Assembly: GCF_000426525.1 (NCBI RefSeq)
Contig: NZ_KE384533.1
Span: 660,562-724,561, forward strand
From: Nocardioides alkalitolerans DSM 16699
GTDB taxonomy: Bacteria > Actinomycetota > Actinomycetes > Propionibacteriales > Nocardioidaceae
Direction: 5' to 3'
DNA: 64,000 bases
Shown piece by piece: positions 16,851-25,024 of the stretch; position 1 is the stretch's first letter, and each line of letters starts with the position of its first letter. A model generated the notes under the pieces. The model ran no database searches and had not been told where the DNA came from. It saw only the letters and a list, made by a program, of their open reading frames with translations. A program made the position numbers and the translations under genes.

Positions 16851-16856
16851 AACCTA
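16851..16856 (-). promoter_or_regulatory. Putative -10 box (TAGGTT) for the leaderless pirin gene
   Basis: TAGGTT on the minus strand, 7 nt before the ATG at 16843. It lies in the short gap after fadH. Confidence 0.55.
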
Positions 16857-16889
16857 CGTCGGGCGCCGCCGGTGCCCGGTGCGCGTCCG

Positions 16890-18941
16890 TCAGCCCGGGA
16901 GGCCGGCGACGACCCGGGTCGCCTGCTCGATGGCACGCTTGGCGTCGAGCTCGGCGGCCACGTCGGCACCGCCGACCAGGTGCCCGGCGCCGAGGCCGTC
17001 GTACACCTCGCGCACCGACTCCTGCCCGGCGCAGACGACGACGTGGTCGACGGCGTACGTGCGCTGCTCGCCGTCGACGGTGACGTGCAGGCCGGCGTCG
17101 TCGATGCGGTCGTAGGTCACCCCCGAGACCTGCACGACGCCCGACTGCTTCAGCACGGCGCGGTGGGCCCAGCCCGAGGTCTTGCCGAGGCCCACGCCGA
17201 TCGGGGTGGTCTTGCGCTGCAGCAGGTAGACCTCGCGCACGACGGGCCGCGCCTTCCGCTCGGTGAGGCCGCCGGGGTGCAGCGACGGGTCGCCCACGCC
17301 CCAGAAGCCCTTCCACTCCGTCTCGGCCTCCTCGGGGGAGCCGGCCGGGTCGTGGGTGAGGAAGTGGGCGACGTCCACGCCGATGCCGCCGGCCCCGATC
17401 ACCGCGACCCGGCGGCCGGGCACGACGCGACGGGCGAGCACGTCGGCGTACGAGACGGCCTTGGGGTGGTCGATGCCGTCGATCTGCGGCAGGCGTGGGG
17501 CGACGCCGCTGGCGACGACCACCTCGTCGTACGGCGCGAGGTCGTCCGGGGTGGCCGCGGTCGAGAGCCGGACGTCGACGCCGAGCACCTCGAGCCGGCG
17601 CGTGTAGTAGCGCAGCGTCTCGGCGAACTCCTCCTTGCCGGGGATCGCCATGGCGAGCCGGAACTGGCCGCCCAGCGCCGGGGCCCGCTCGAAGAGGGTG
17701 ACCTCGAAGCCGCGCTCGGCACCCGAGACCGCGGCGGCGAGGCCGGCGGGTCCGGCGCCGACGACCGCGAGGGTCCGGCGACGGCGGGTGGGGGAGAGCA
17801 CGAGGGTGGTCTCGCGGCAGGCGCGCGGGTTCACGAGGCAGGAGCTCTTGCGGTTGCTGAAGATGTGGTCGAGGCAGGCCTGGTTGCAGGCGATGCAGGT
17901 GTTGATCTCGTCGGCGCGCCCGGTTGCGGCCTTGTTGACCAGCTCGGCGTCGGCGAGGAACGGGCGGGCCATGGAGACGAGGTCGGCCTCGCCCGCGGCC
18001 AGGATCGACTCGGCGGTCTCGGGGGCGTTGATGCGGTTCGACGCGCAGACGGGCACGTCGACGCCGGCCGCGCGCAGCGCCCGCGTGAGGCGGGCCGTGC
18101 TGTCGCGCCACGCGGCCCGGGGCACCTGCGTGATGATCGTCGGCACGCGCGCCTCGTGCCAGCCGATGCCGGTGTTGAAGACGGTGACGCCCGCCTCCGC
18201 GAGGGCGAGCGCGAGCTCCTCGGTCTCCTCCCAGGTCTGCCCGCCCTCCACGAGGTCGAGCAGCGAGATCCGGTAGTCGATGACGAAGTCCGGTCCGACG
18301 AGCTCGCGGGTGCGGCGCACGATCTCGAGGGGGAACCGCATCCGCTTCGCCGCCGACCCGCCCCAGCGGTCGGTGCGGTCGTTGGTGCGCGAGGCCAGGA
18401 ACTGGTTGACCAGGTAGCCCTCGGACCCCATCACCTCGACGCCGTCGTACCCCGCCTTCTGCGCCAGCCACGCCGCCCGCGCGAAGTCGGTGGCCGTCTG
18501 GTCGACGCCCTTCGTGCTGAGCGCGCTGGGCCGGAACGGCGTGATCGGGCTCTTCGCCCGCGACGCCCCGACGCTGAGCGGGTGGTAGCCGTAGCGGCCC
18601 GCGTGCAGCACCTGCAGCACGATCGCGGCCCCCTCCGCGTGCACCGCCTCGGTGACCTGGCGGTGGCGAGCGGCCTGCAGCCGGGTCGTCATCTCGGAGG
18701 CGAACGGCTTCAGCCAGCCCCGCCGGTTGGGCGCGTAGCCGCCGGTGACGATGAGGCCCACGCCGCCGCGGGCGCGCTCGGCGAAGTAGGCGCTGAGCTT
18801 GCCGATGTTCCAGAACGCGTCCTCGAGACCGGTGTGCATCGATCCCATGACGGTGCGGTTGCGCAGCGTGAGCGCGCCCGGGCCGGAGCCGAGGGTGAGC
18901 GGGCTGAGCAGGTGGGGGTACGGCGCGGGGGCGTCGGTCAC
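16890..18941 (-). CDS. fadH: NADPH-dependent 2,4-dienoyl-CoA reductase (FadH-like)
   Basis: A 683-residue three-part flavoenzyme. Residues 1 to about 345 form an old-yellow-enzyme TIM barrel (FMN). A 4Fe-4S cluster site follows with C349, C352, C356 and C368 (C-x2-C-x3-C-x11-C). The C-terminal half binds FAD and NADPH (VVGAGPAGLAAAVSGAERG; VAVIGAGGIGVDVAHFL). This arrangement is that of FadH, which removes double bases of unsaturated fatty acyl-CoA during beta-oxidation, that is it reduces 2,4-dienoyl-CoA. Related NADH:flavin oxidoreductases share it. The GTG start overlaps the padR stop (GTGA), so it is in the padR operon and probably under PadR control. Confidence 0.88.
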   Translation of the reverse strand: MTDAPAPYPHLLSPLTLGSGPGALTLRNRTVMGSMHTGLEDAFWNIGKLSAYFAERARGGVGLIVTGGYAPNRRGWLKPFASEMTTRLQAARHRQVTEAVHAEGAAIVLQVLHAGRYGYHPLSVGASRAKSPITPFRPSALSTKGVDQTATDFARAAWLAQKAGYDGVEVMGSEGYLVNQFLASRTNDRTDRWGGSAAKRMRFPLEIVRRTRELVGPDFVIDYRISLLDLVEGGQTWEETEELALALAEAGVTVFNTGIGWHEARVPTIITQVPRAAWRDSTARLTRALRAAGVDVPVCASNRINAPETAESILAAGEADLVSMARPFLADAELVNKAATGRADEINTCIACNQACLDHIFSNRKSSCLVNPRACRETTLVLSPTRRRRTLAVVGAGPAGLAAAVSGAERGFEVTLFERAPALGGQFRLAMAIPGKEEFAETLRYYTRRLEVLGVDVRLSTAATPDDLAPYDEVVVASGVAPRLPQIDGIDHPKAVSYADVLARRVVPGRRVAVIGAGGIGVDVAHFLTHDPAGSPEEAETEWKGFWGVGDPSLHPGGLTERKARPVVREVYLLQRKTTPIGVGLGKTSGWAHRAVLKQSGVVQVSGVTYDRIDDAGLHVTVDGEQRTYAVDHVVVCAGQESVREVYDGLGAGHLVGGADVAAELDAKRAIEQATRVVAGLPG

Positions 18942-19564
18942 GGGGTCTCCTCGGGGGCGGGGTCGCTGGGGGCCGGGGTGTCGGGGGCCGGGGTGTCGGG
19001 GGCCGGGGTGTCGGGGGCCGTGCTGTCGGGGGCCGCGCCGTGCGCGGTGAGGTAGTCGGTGAGCCAGGCGATCCAGAACTCCTCCATGAGGAGTCCGCCG
19101 CGCAGCACGAGCCAGCGGTCGAGGGCGGTCTCGCCGAGGTCCGCGGGGTCGGGGAACTGCTCGGTCTCCATCTGCCGGTACGCCGCGAGCCGCGCGCGGT
19201 GGTCGGCCAGCCGCCCGGCGAGCTCGTGCAGCACGGCCGCGCGGTCGCCGTACGACGCCCCGCGCATCTTGACCGCGACCTCGGTGCGCAGGCGCTCCGG
19301 CGGCGACGGGGTGGCGAGCCACTCGGCGAGCGCCTTCTCGCCCAGCGCCGAGACGGCGTAGACCTTCTTGTCGGGCCGGCCGGCCTGGACGACGGTCTCG
19401 ACCTCGACCCAGCCGTCGTCGGCCATGCGGGCGAGCGTCCGGTAGATCTGCTGGTGGCTCGCGTGCCAGAAGAACCCGATGGTGCGCTCGAAGCGCTTCG
19501 TCAGCTCGAGGCCGGAGCCGCTGCGCTCGCGCAGCGCGACGAGCAGCACGTGTTCGAGGGCCAT
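18938..19564 (-). CDS. PadR-family transcriptional regulator
   Basis: A 208-residue PadR regulator. The N-terminal winged helix (about 1-80) begins MALEHVLLVALRERSGSGLEL and has the wing region HQQIYRTLARMADDGWVEVE; the C-terminal dimerisation helices follow (about 95-170). The last ~30 residues are a low-complexity DTPAP repeat tail coded by four 15-bp tandem units (18968-19027), not part of the fold. ATG 19564 gives the family N-terminus; a longer frame would place the operator inside the gene. Two perfect inverted repeats lie 16-45 bp upstream, suggesting autorepression. Coupled to fadH (GTGA). The inducer is probably a small acid or acyl-CoA (inference). Confidence 0.9.
   Translation of the reverse strand: MALEHVLLVALRERSGSGLELTKRFERTIGFFWHASHQQIYRTLARMADDGWVEVETVVQAGRPDKKVYAVSALGEKALAEWLATPSPPERLRTEVAVKMRGASYGDRAAVLHELAGRLADHRARLAAYRQMETEQFPDPADLGETALDRWLVLRGGLLMEEFWIAWLTDYLTAHGAAPDSTAPDTPAPDTPAPDTPAPSDPAPEETP
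18968..19027. repeat. Four 15-bp tandem repeats coding a DTPAP tail
   Basis: Units GGGGGCCGGGGTGTC at 18968, 18983 and 18998 are identical; the fourth, at 19013, has two changes. They encode the repeated DTPAP at the C-terminus of PadR and could vary in number between strains. Confidence 0.9.
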
Positions 19565-19579
19565 GGCGGGAGCATTACA

Positions 19580-19608
19580 TGCAACGAGTTGCAGTGCAAC
19601 GGGTTGCA
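19580..19608. promoter_or_regulatory. Twin PadR operators (TGCAAC-N2-GTTGCA)
   Basis: Two 14-bp inverted repeats with perfect arms, TGCAACGAGTTGCA (19580-19593) and TGCAACGGGTTGCA (19595-19608), are separated by one base, about 1.5 helical turns apart centre to centre. They lie directly upstream of padR, next to a TGTAAT promoter-like box (minus strand, 19575-19580). Confidence 0.75.
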
Positions 19609-19628
19609 CGGTCGGGCGCTCGGAACGG

Positions 19629-20372
19629 TCACTCCTCGGGCGGCTCCTGCCCGTTGCGTTCCAGGATCTCCGCCGCCTCCTGCTCCATCAGCTCGGTGAC
19701 CTCCTCGTTCGTGACGAGCCCGTCGCTCGGGCGCCAGCCGCTCGTGCGCACCTCCTGGGCGTCGACGATCGGCAGCGGCCACTCGCCGGGGTCGATCGCG
19801 ACGCCGTACCCCGGGCCGTCCGGCACCAGCACGAGCTGCAGCGCGCCCGTCCACTCCGCGTCGGCCGAGGCGCCGTCGGCCCGCCAGCCGAGGCGGATCT
19901 CGGCCTGGGCGCCCGGGGCGAGGAGCACCTCCTCGGGCCGCTCGAGGCCGGGCGAGGTCCAGACGCCGTCGACGCGGGTGAGCGTGTACGGCGTGCCCTC
20001 GTCGCCGACCGCCCGCACGTCGGGGAGACCGTCGACCGTGCACGGCAGGTCGCTCGTGTTGGTCGCGACGACGGTCGTCTCGCGGTAGCCCGTCGCGGCG
20101 TCGACGAACCCGGACTCCAGGAGCAGCTGGCTCGGCTGGCAGGGGGCGCCGTCGGCCGGGGCGGCGGTGTCGGGGTCGGAGACGGGTGCGGGGGGCGTCG
20201 GTGGCGCGGTCGTCGTGGGGGTCTCGGCCGGGACCGGCGGGGGCGCGTCCGTCGCGCCCGGGTCCGCGTCGTCGCCCGCGACCGTCGTGCCGCACCCCGT
20301 CAGCACGACGAGCGCGCCCGCGGTCGCCAGCCTGCTGATCGCCCCGAATCCGTCGAATCCCCCGAGTCGCAT
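19629..20372 (-). CDS. DUF4232 lipoprotein
   Basis: A 247-residue predicted secreted lipoprotein. The signal peptide ends in a lipobox L24-T-G-C27, so C27 would be lipidated and the protein anchored on the outer face of the membrane. A Pro/Thr/Ala-rich linker (about 30-75) leads to a DUF4232-type beta-sandwich (about 78-205) with a paired-Cys pattern (GAPCQPSQL and DLPCTVDG). DUF4232 is frequent in actinobacteria and has no known biochemical role. The start is the ATG at 20372. It reads away from padR and is 16 bp from the end of the gdx gene. Confidence 0.82.
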   Translation of the reverse strand: MRLGGFDGFGAISRLATAGALVVLTGCGTTVAGDDADPGATDAPPPVPAETPTTTAPPTPPAPVSDPDTAAPADGAPCQPSQLLLESGFVDAATGYRETTVVATNTSDLPCTVDGLPDVRAVGDEGTPYTLTRVDGVWTSPGLERPEEVLLAPGAQAEIRLGWRADGASADAEWTGALQLVLVPDGPGYGVAIDPGEWPLPIVDAQEVRTSGWRPSDGLVTNEEVTELMEQEAAEILERNGQEPPEE

Positions 20373-20388
20373 CGCGCCAGCCTAGGGC

Positions 20389-20703
20389 TCAGTGCACGAG
20401 CTTGAGCCCGATGACGCAGCCGACGAGCCCGAGCAGCAGCAGGATCTTCGCGAGCGACGCCACCTCCTCGCCCGTGGCCATCGCGACGGCGACGGTGAGG
20501 GCCGCGCCGATGCCCACCCACACGGCGTACGAGGTGCCCACCGGCAGGGTGCGCATCGCGTAGGCGAGGCCGACCATGCTGAGCACGACGGAGACGCCGA
20601 ACACCACGGACGGCCCCAGGCGGGTGAAGCCCTCGGTCTTGCCGAGGGCGGTCGCCCACACGGCTTCGAGACATCCGGAGAGAACGAGCACGATCCAGGC
20701 CAT
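20389..20703 (-). CDS. sugE: SMR-family transporter, Gdx/SugE guanidinium-exporter type
   Basis: A 104-residue four-helix small multidrug resistance protein. E13 (VLSGCLEAVWATALGKTEGF) is the proton and substrate coupling residue. GFTRLGPS, MRTLPVGTSYAVWVGIGAA and the final GCVIGLKL fit the Gdx (SugE) branch, whose members export guanidinium, better than the broad-spectrum EmrE branch. SMR proteins work as dual-topology dimers in the cytoplasmic membrane; I see no paired second subunit. I found no guanidine riboswitch in the 120-bp upstream region. ATG 20703. Confidence 0.88.
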   Translation of the reverse strand: MAWIVLVLSGCLEAVWATALGKTEGFTRLGPSVVFGVSVVLSMVGLAYAMRTLPVGTSYAVWVGIGAALTVAVAMATGEEVASLAKILLLLGLVGCVIGLKLVH

Positions 20704-20777
20704 GTCGGCATTGTCACGGAGGCGCGTGTCGGCGGTGCTACGCGGGCGTGGCGGGTACCGAACGACCAGCGGCACCA

Positions 20778-20797
20778 GGCGGGAGGTCCATCCCGCC
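20778..20797. other. Hairpin in the divergent gdx-NmrA intergenic region
   Basis: GGCGGGA (20778-20784) pairs with TCCCGCC (20791-20797) around a 6-nt loop. It lies between two divergent genes, so it is more likely an operator or leader structure than a terminator. Confidence 0.3.
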
Positions 20798-20823
20798 GGC
20801 GGCCGCGATGACTAGGAGACCCC

Positions 20824-21777
20824 GTGCGCGTGCTCGTCACCGGTGCCACCGGCTACATCGGATCCCGTCTCGTCCCCGAGCTCGTCAAGGCGGGCCACGA
20901 GGTGGTCGTCGGGGCGCGTGACACCGGCAAGATCGAGGCCTACCCGTGGTCGACCGACGTCGAGGCGCGCGAGTTCGACGTGACCGACGCGGGCGTCGTA
21001 CGGCGGGCCGTGCGCGGCATCGACGCGGTCATCTACCTGATCCACTCCATGGGCGGCGACGACTTCGTCACCCACGACCGCGAGGCGGCCCACGCGGTCG
21101 CGGCGGCCTGCGACGACGAGGGCGTCGCCCGGGTCGTCTACCTCTCCGGGCTCGTGCCCGACACCGACGACCTCTCCGACCACCTCGCCTCGCGGCTCGA
21201 GGTCGAGGAGATCCTGCTCGAGGCCAGCACGCCGGCGATCGTCCTGCGCGCCGCGATGGTGATCGGGGCGGGCTCCACGTCGTACGAGCTGCTCAACCGC
21301 CTCACCGCGCGCGTGCCGGTGACCCCCGTGCCGACCTGGATGCGCCGTCGGGTGCAGCCGGTCGCGGTGGAGGACGTCATCCTCACGATCCGCGAGGCGC
21401 TGGAGTCGGACGACTCGACGCTCGACCGCCACTACGACCTCGGCGGCGACAGCGTCATCGCCTACCCCGACCTCATCGCGACGATGGCGCGGCTGCAGGG
21501 CCACCGGCGCCCGCAGGTGGTCATCCCGTTCGTGCCGCAGTGGGTCGTCGGGCGGATGGCGGCGCTCATCGCGGGCATGTCGATGACCGAGACGACCTCG
21601 CTCATCGAGAGCCTGCGCCACGACATGGTGTGCAGCGAGGACGCCGTGCGCCGCGAGCTGCTGCCCCCCGACCACGAGTTCGTCGGGCTCGAGGAGTCCC
21701 TGCGCCGCGCCATGGCGCCGACCGAGGAGGGCACGGAGGCGACCGGGGACCCGCTGGCCTCGGCGCCGACGGACTGA
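20824..21777 (+). CDS. NmrA/atypical SDR family NAD(P)-binding protein
   Basis: A 317-residue Rossmann protein: RVLVTGATGYIGSRLVPELV is the GxxGxxG dinucleotide loop and the SDR-like YLIHSMGG and YLSGLVPD segments follow. There is no canonical YxxxK catalytic pair, which places it with atypical SDRs (NmrA/HSCARG/ubiquinone-biosynthesis-like sugar epimerase homologues). It may be a redox sensor or a reductase; the substrate is unknown. The GTG start at 20824 is preceded by TAGGAGACCCC, which could be a ribosome binding site (AGGAG) or a -10 box. Divergent from gdx. Confidence 0.8.
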   Translation: MRVLVTGATGYIGSRLVPELVKAGHEVVVGARDTGKIEAYPWSTDVEAREFDVTDAGVVRRAVRGIDAVIYLIHSMGGDDFVTHDREAAHAVAAACDDEGVARVVYLSGLVPDTDDLSDHLASRLEVEEILLEASTPAIVLRAAMVIGAGSTSYELLNRLTARVPVTPVPTWMRRRVQPVAVEDVILTIREALESDDSTLDRHYDLGGDSVIAYPDLIATMARLQGHRRPQVVIPFVPQWVVGRMAALIAGMSMTETTSLIESLRHDMVCSEDAVRRELLPPDHEFVGLEESLRRAMAPTEEGTEATGDPLASAPTD

Positions 21778-21813
21778 CCGCTCCCGCGCTCGCGCGCGCC
21801 TGACCGAGCACTG

Positions 21814-21830
21814 TGACAGTGGATCTGTCA
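21814..21830. promoter_or_regulatory. Operator TGACA-N7-TGTCA upstream of the CaiB gene
   Basis: TGACAG-TGGAT-CTGTCA is a perfect inverted repeat with 6-bp arms. Its right end overlaps a CATGAT -10-like box (21829-21834) that lies 6 nt before the ATG, so bound protein would block transcription. The same 17-bp design recurs at 33232-33248 before fadAB. Confidence 0.65.
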
Positions 21831-21840
21831 TGATCCGGGC

Positions 21841-23004
21841 ATGACGCTGACGCTGGGAGAAGGAAGCGGTCCGCTGCGGGGCCTCAAGGTCGTCGAGATC
21901 GCCGGGATCGGCCCGGGGCCACACGCGTGCATGCTGCTCGCGGACCTCGGCGCCGACGTGATCCGGCTCGACCGGCCGGGCGGCCAGGGGCTCAGCCTCG
22001 TCGGCGACCCGCGCCACGACCTGCTCACCCGCGGTCGGCCCAGCGTGGCCGTGGACCTCAAGAACCCGGCGGCGCGCGACGCCGTGCTCGACCTCGTCGC
22101 CGACGCGGACGTGCTCGTCGAGGGCCTCCGCCCCGGCGTCACGGAGCGGCTCGGCCTCGGCCCCGACGACTGCCTGGCGCGCAACCCGCGGCTCGTCTAC
22201 GGACGCATGACCGGCTGGGGCCAGACCGGACCGCTCGCCAAGGTCGCGGGCCACGACATGAACTACGTCGCCGTCGCCGGTGCGCTGCACGGGCTCGGCC
22301 AGGACCCGGAGCGCCCGCACTTCCCGTCCAACCTGGTGGGTGACTTCGGCGGCGGCTCGACGTACCTCGTCATCGGCATCCTCGCGGCGCTGCTCGAGCG
22401 CGGCCTCAGCGGCCAGGGCCAGGTCGTCGACGCCGCGATCGTCGACGGCACCGCCCACCTCAACGCGATGGCCTCCTCGATCCTCGCGGACGGCACCTTC
22501 AAGGAGCGCCGCGGCGCCAACGTGCTCGACGGCGGCCTGCCCTACTACGACGTCTACGCCACCTCCGACGGCGAGCACCTCGCGGTCGGGGCGCTCGAGC
22601 CGCAGTTCTTCGACACGCTCGTGACGATCCTCGGCATCAAGGACTCCGCGCCCTCGCAGGCCCAGTTCGACCAGTACGACGACCTGCGCGAGGCCCTCAC
22701 CACGACGATCGCCTCGAAGACGCGCGCCGAGTGGGCCGAGATCTTCGACGGCACCGACGCCTGCGTGGCGCCGATCCTGCGGATGAGCGAGGCCGCCCAG
22801 CACCCCCACATGGTGGCGCGCGAGGTGTTCGTCGAGCACGAGGGCGTCGTCCAGCCCGCGCCCGCACCCCGCTTCTCGCGCACGGCGCCGAGCCTGACCC
22901 TGCGTCCGACGTACGCCGGCGAGCACACCCGCGAGGCGCTCACCGCCTGGGGGCTGAGCGGGGTCGACGAGCTCATCGACGCCGGGGCGTTCGTGCAGGC
23001 CTGA
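21841..23004 (+). CDS. CaiB/BaiF (class III) CoA-transferase, alpha-methylacyl-CoA racemase-like
   Basis: A 387-residue member of the CaiB/BaiF fold. The N-terminus LRGLKVVEIAGIGPGPHACMLLADLGADVIRLD and the catalytic-region GRMTGWGQTGPLAKVAGHDMNYVAVAG, followed by VGDFGGGSTYL, match alpha-methylacyl-CoA racemases, where the His of AGHD and the Asp of GDFGG do the 1,1-proton transfer; class III CoA-transferases use another Asp at the first site. Racemases convert (2R)-methylacyl-CoA into the (2S) form for beta-oxidation of branched acids. A shared operator with fadAB supports this. ATG 21841, probably leaderless. Confidence 0.87.
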   Translation: MTLTLGEGSGPLRGLKVVEIAGIGPGPHACMLLADLGADVIRLDRPGGQGLSLVGDPRHDLLTRGRPSVAVDLKNPAARDAVLDLVADADVLVEGLRPGVTERLGLGPDDCLARNPRLVYGRMTGWGQTGPLAKVAGHDMNYVAVAGALHGLGQDPERPHFPSNLVGDFGGGSTYLVIGILAALLERGLSGQGQVVDAAIVDGTAHLNAMASSILADGTFKERRGANVLDGGLPYYDVYATSDGEHLAVGALEPQFFDTLVTILGIKDSAPSQAQFDQYDDLREALTTTIASKTRAEWAEIFDGTDACVAPILRMSEAAQHPHMVAREVFVEHEGVVQPAPAPRFSRTAPSLTLRPTYAGEHTREALTAWGLSGVDELIDAGAFVQA

Positions 23005-23132
23005 GGGGGTCCGCTGGCGTCGTACGGCGGTCGGGGCCGGGCCGGGGGCGCGGCCGGGGCGCGGGACCAGCACGGATCGCGGCGATCGGGTCGGGAGAGG
23101 CGCTCAGCGCCGCCGATGTGGCCGGTTCGCCG

Positions 23133-23597
23133 TCATCGGTGCTGGTCGGCGACGTACGGGACCAGGCCACGGGCACGCAGCACGCGTCGCAGGGACTGCT
23201 CCGACGTCCAGTTTCCCAGGGCGATTTCGACGACGCCGTCGGGCCCGAGGTCGAGCTCGGCAATGCCCTCCACCCCGCGTGCCCACGAGTCGAACGAGGT
23301 GGATCGGCGTCGACTCACCCCGACGACCTGGGTGATCACGAAGGCGCCGCCCCGCCGCCAGGGCCAGGGCCGGAACCGCAGGCTCCCCTCCTCGCCGGCG
23401 ACGAGCCAGCCGTTCCGCCACCCACCGCCCCGGGCCACACGGCCCGCGCCTGCACGGCGAGCCGCGACGCGGAGCCTGGCCTGACGCCCCTCCTCGAACC
23501 GGGCCACCGCGCGGCGCCCGGACCGGCGGACCAGGAGGATCCCGACCGACATGCTGGCCATCAGCACGACGAGGTGGCCGACCCAGTCCCAGCCCAT
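23133..23597 (-). CDS. Hypothetical protein with one N-terminal membrane segment (DUF2550-like)
   Basis: A 154-residue protein with one N-terminal membrane helix (about 5-23: WVGHLVVLMASMSVGILLV), a strongly basic stretch (24-55) and a compact C-terminal part with WRNGWLVAGEEGSLRFRPWPW and GAFVITQVVGVSRRRST. The overall pattern (membrane helix, Arg-rich linker, RGG-type strand, LRFRPW) resembles the DUF2550 group next to ATP synthase genes in actinobacteria, but it is not next to such genes and the match is loose. ATG 23597 has GGGAGG upstream. Convergent with the CaiB gene; the 128 bp between them hold nothing recognisable. Confidence 0.65.
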   Translation of the reverse strand: MGWDWVGHLVVLMASMSVGILLVRRSGRRAVARFEEGRQARLRVAARRAGAGRVARGGGWRNGWLVAGEEGSLRFRPWPWRRGGAFVITQVVGVSRRRSTSFDSWARGVEGIAELDLGPDGVVEIALGNWTSEQSLRRVLRARGLVPYVADQHR

Positions 23598-23745
23598 CCC
23601 GTGCCTCCCGTCGCCCCGCCCGCGGTTCCGCGGCCCGCACTTCCTACCGCCTCCCGACCGCTCCCGACCCCCGAACGCCCAGAAATGGGGAGCACCTCCC
23701 ACCCGCGCGCCGGGCCGACGTGACCACCTCTGGCACCCTTGCGCG

Positions 23746-25014
23746 GTGACCGTGCTCGCCGTCGTCGCGGCGGCCTCCTGCCTCCTCGCCGCGCTCGCGC
23801 TGCACGGCTGGCGCCAGCTGCTCGTCGGCGCGCTCGCCGCGGGCGTCGTGCTCGCCACCGGAGCCGTCTCGACCACCGAGGCCCGCGACGCCGTCACCGG
23901 CCTGCTGCCCGTCGTGGGCTACCTCGTCGCGATCCTCGCGCTCGCCACCCTCGCCGAGCGCGGCGGCGTCTTCGCCTGGCTGGGCGCCGTGGTCGCCCGC
24001 AGCGCCGGCGGTAGCGAGCGCCGCCTGCTGCTGGGCGGGGTCGGTACGGCGGCCGTGGTCACCGTCCTGCTCACCCTCGACGCCACCGTGGTGCTGCTCG
24101 CGCCCGTGCTGCTGCTCGCCGCCCGCCGCCTGCGCGTCGACCCCTGGCCGCTCGACCTCGCCTCCGTGCGCGTCGCCAACTCGGCCTCGATCCTGCTGCC
24201 GGTCTCGAACCTCACCAACCTCGTCGCGTACGGCGCCTCGGGCCTCTCGTTCGGCGCCTTCACCCTGCTCATGGCGCCCGCCTGGGTGGTCGTGCTCCTG
24301 GGGGAGTACGTCGTCGCCCGCCGCGCCGCGGGCCCTCCGGACCCGGAGCCCGACCCGGACCCCCGGTCCGACCCGGAGGCCCCGGAGCCCCCCGACCGTC
24401 TGACGCTCGTCGTCCTCGCCCTCACCCTCGTTGCGATCGTGCTCGGCAGCGAGCTGCACCTCGAGCCGGTGTGGCCCGCGCTCGCCGCGACCGCGGTGCT
24501 GGGAGCGCGCGCCGCGCTGCGTCGTACGGGCCCGCGCCTGCGACCGCGCGACCTCCTCGAGGCCGCACAGCTGCCGTTCGCCGTCTTCGTGCTCTGCTGG
24601 TCGGTGGCGGTGGCCGCCGTCGCGACCCGGGGCGGCGACGACCTGCTCACGCGCCTCCTGCCCGACGGCAGCGGTGCCCTGGCGCTGGTGGTCGTGGCCC
24701 TCCTGGCGATGGTCGTGGCGAACGTCGTCAACAACCTCCCCGCCACCCTCCTGCTCGTGCCGCTCGCCGCGCCGCTGGGCGAGGTGGCCGTGCTGGCGGT
24801 GCTGATCGGCGTCGGGGTGGGGGCGAGCGCGACGTACGCCGGATCGCTGGCCAACCTGCTCTGGCTGCGGCACCCGGCCCTCGCCCACCCGGCGGGGGTC
24901 GGCCGCCGCTTCCACCTGGTCGGGGTGACCGTGACGCCGGTGCTGGTGGTCGCGGCGACGCTCGCGCTGGCCGGCACGGCGCACGTGCTCACCGCTGTCG
25001 GCATCGCCTGGTAG
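23746..25014 (+). CDS. ArsB/SLC13-type membrane transporter
   Basis: A 422-residue polytopic membrane protein of the ion-transporter superfamily with about 10-11 hydrophobic helices. ANSASILLPVSNLTNLVAYG resembles the ArsB re-entrant motif, TVLLTLDATVVLLAPVLLL is another family block, and VANVVNNLPATLLLVPL is the repeat-symmetric counterpart. A Pro/Asp/Glu-rich cytoplasmic loop (about 205-222) splits the two halves. Arsenite efflux is possible, but no arsR, arsC or arsM is nearby, so the substrate is uncertain (dicarboxylate or another anion). GTG 23746. Its stop codon TAG is the first half of the -10 box of the next gene. Confidence 0.75.
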   Translation: MTVLAVVAAASCLLAALALHGWRQLLVGALAAGVVLATGAVSTTEARDAVTGLLPVVGYLVAILALATLAERGGVFAWLGAVVARSAGGSERRLLLGGVGTAAVVTVLLTLDATVVLLAPVLLLAARRLRVDPWPLDLASVRVANSASILLPVSNLTNLVAYGASGLSFGAFTLLMAPAWVVVLLGEYVVARRAAGPPDPEPDPDPRSDPEAPEPPDRLTLVVLALTLVAIVLGSELHLEPVWPALAATAVLGARAALRRTGPRLRPRDLLEAAQLPFAVFVLCWSVAVAAVATRGGDDLLTRLLPDGSGALALVVVALLAMVVANVVNNLPATLLLVPLAAPLGEVAVLAVLIGVGVGASATYAGSLANLLWLRHPALAHPAGVGRRFHLVGVTVTPVLVVAATLALAGTAHVLTAVGIAW

Positions 25015-25017
25015 AAC
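25012..25017 (+). promoter_or_regulatory. Putative -10 box (TAGAAC) overlapping a stop codon
   Basis: TAGAAC includes the TAG stop of the ArsB-like gene and lies exactly 7 nt before GTG 25025, giving a leaderless transcript for the acyl-CoA dehydrogenase gene. Confidence 0.5.
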
Positions 25018-25024
25018 CTGTGAC

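Noticed and set aside
18968-19027. CRISPR-like or att-type tandem repeats
   Set aside because: Units of 9-30 bp without spacers, in frame within genes or in short gaps; no cas gene or integrase is present.
20704-20823. Guanidine riboswitch before the Gdx/SugE gene
   Set aside because: I searched by eye for the guanidine-I, -II and -III core motifs (for example the ACGR hairpin loops) and found only a simple 7-bp hairpin. A covariance-model scan would be decisive.
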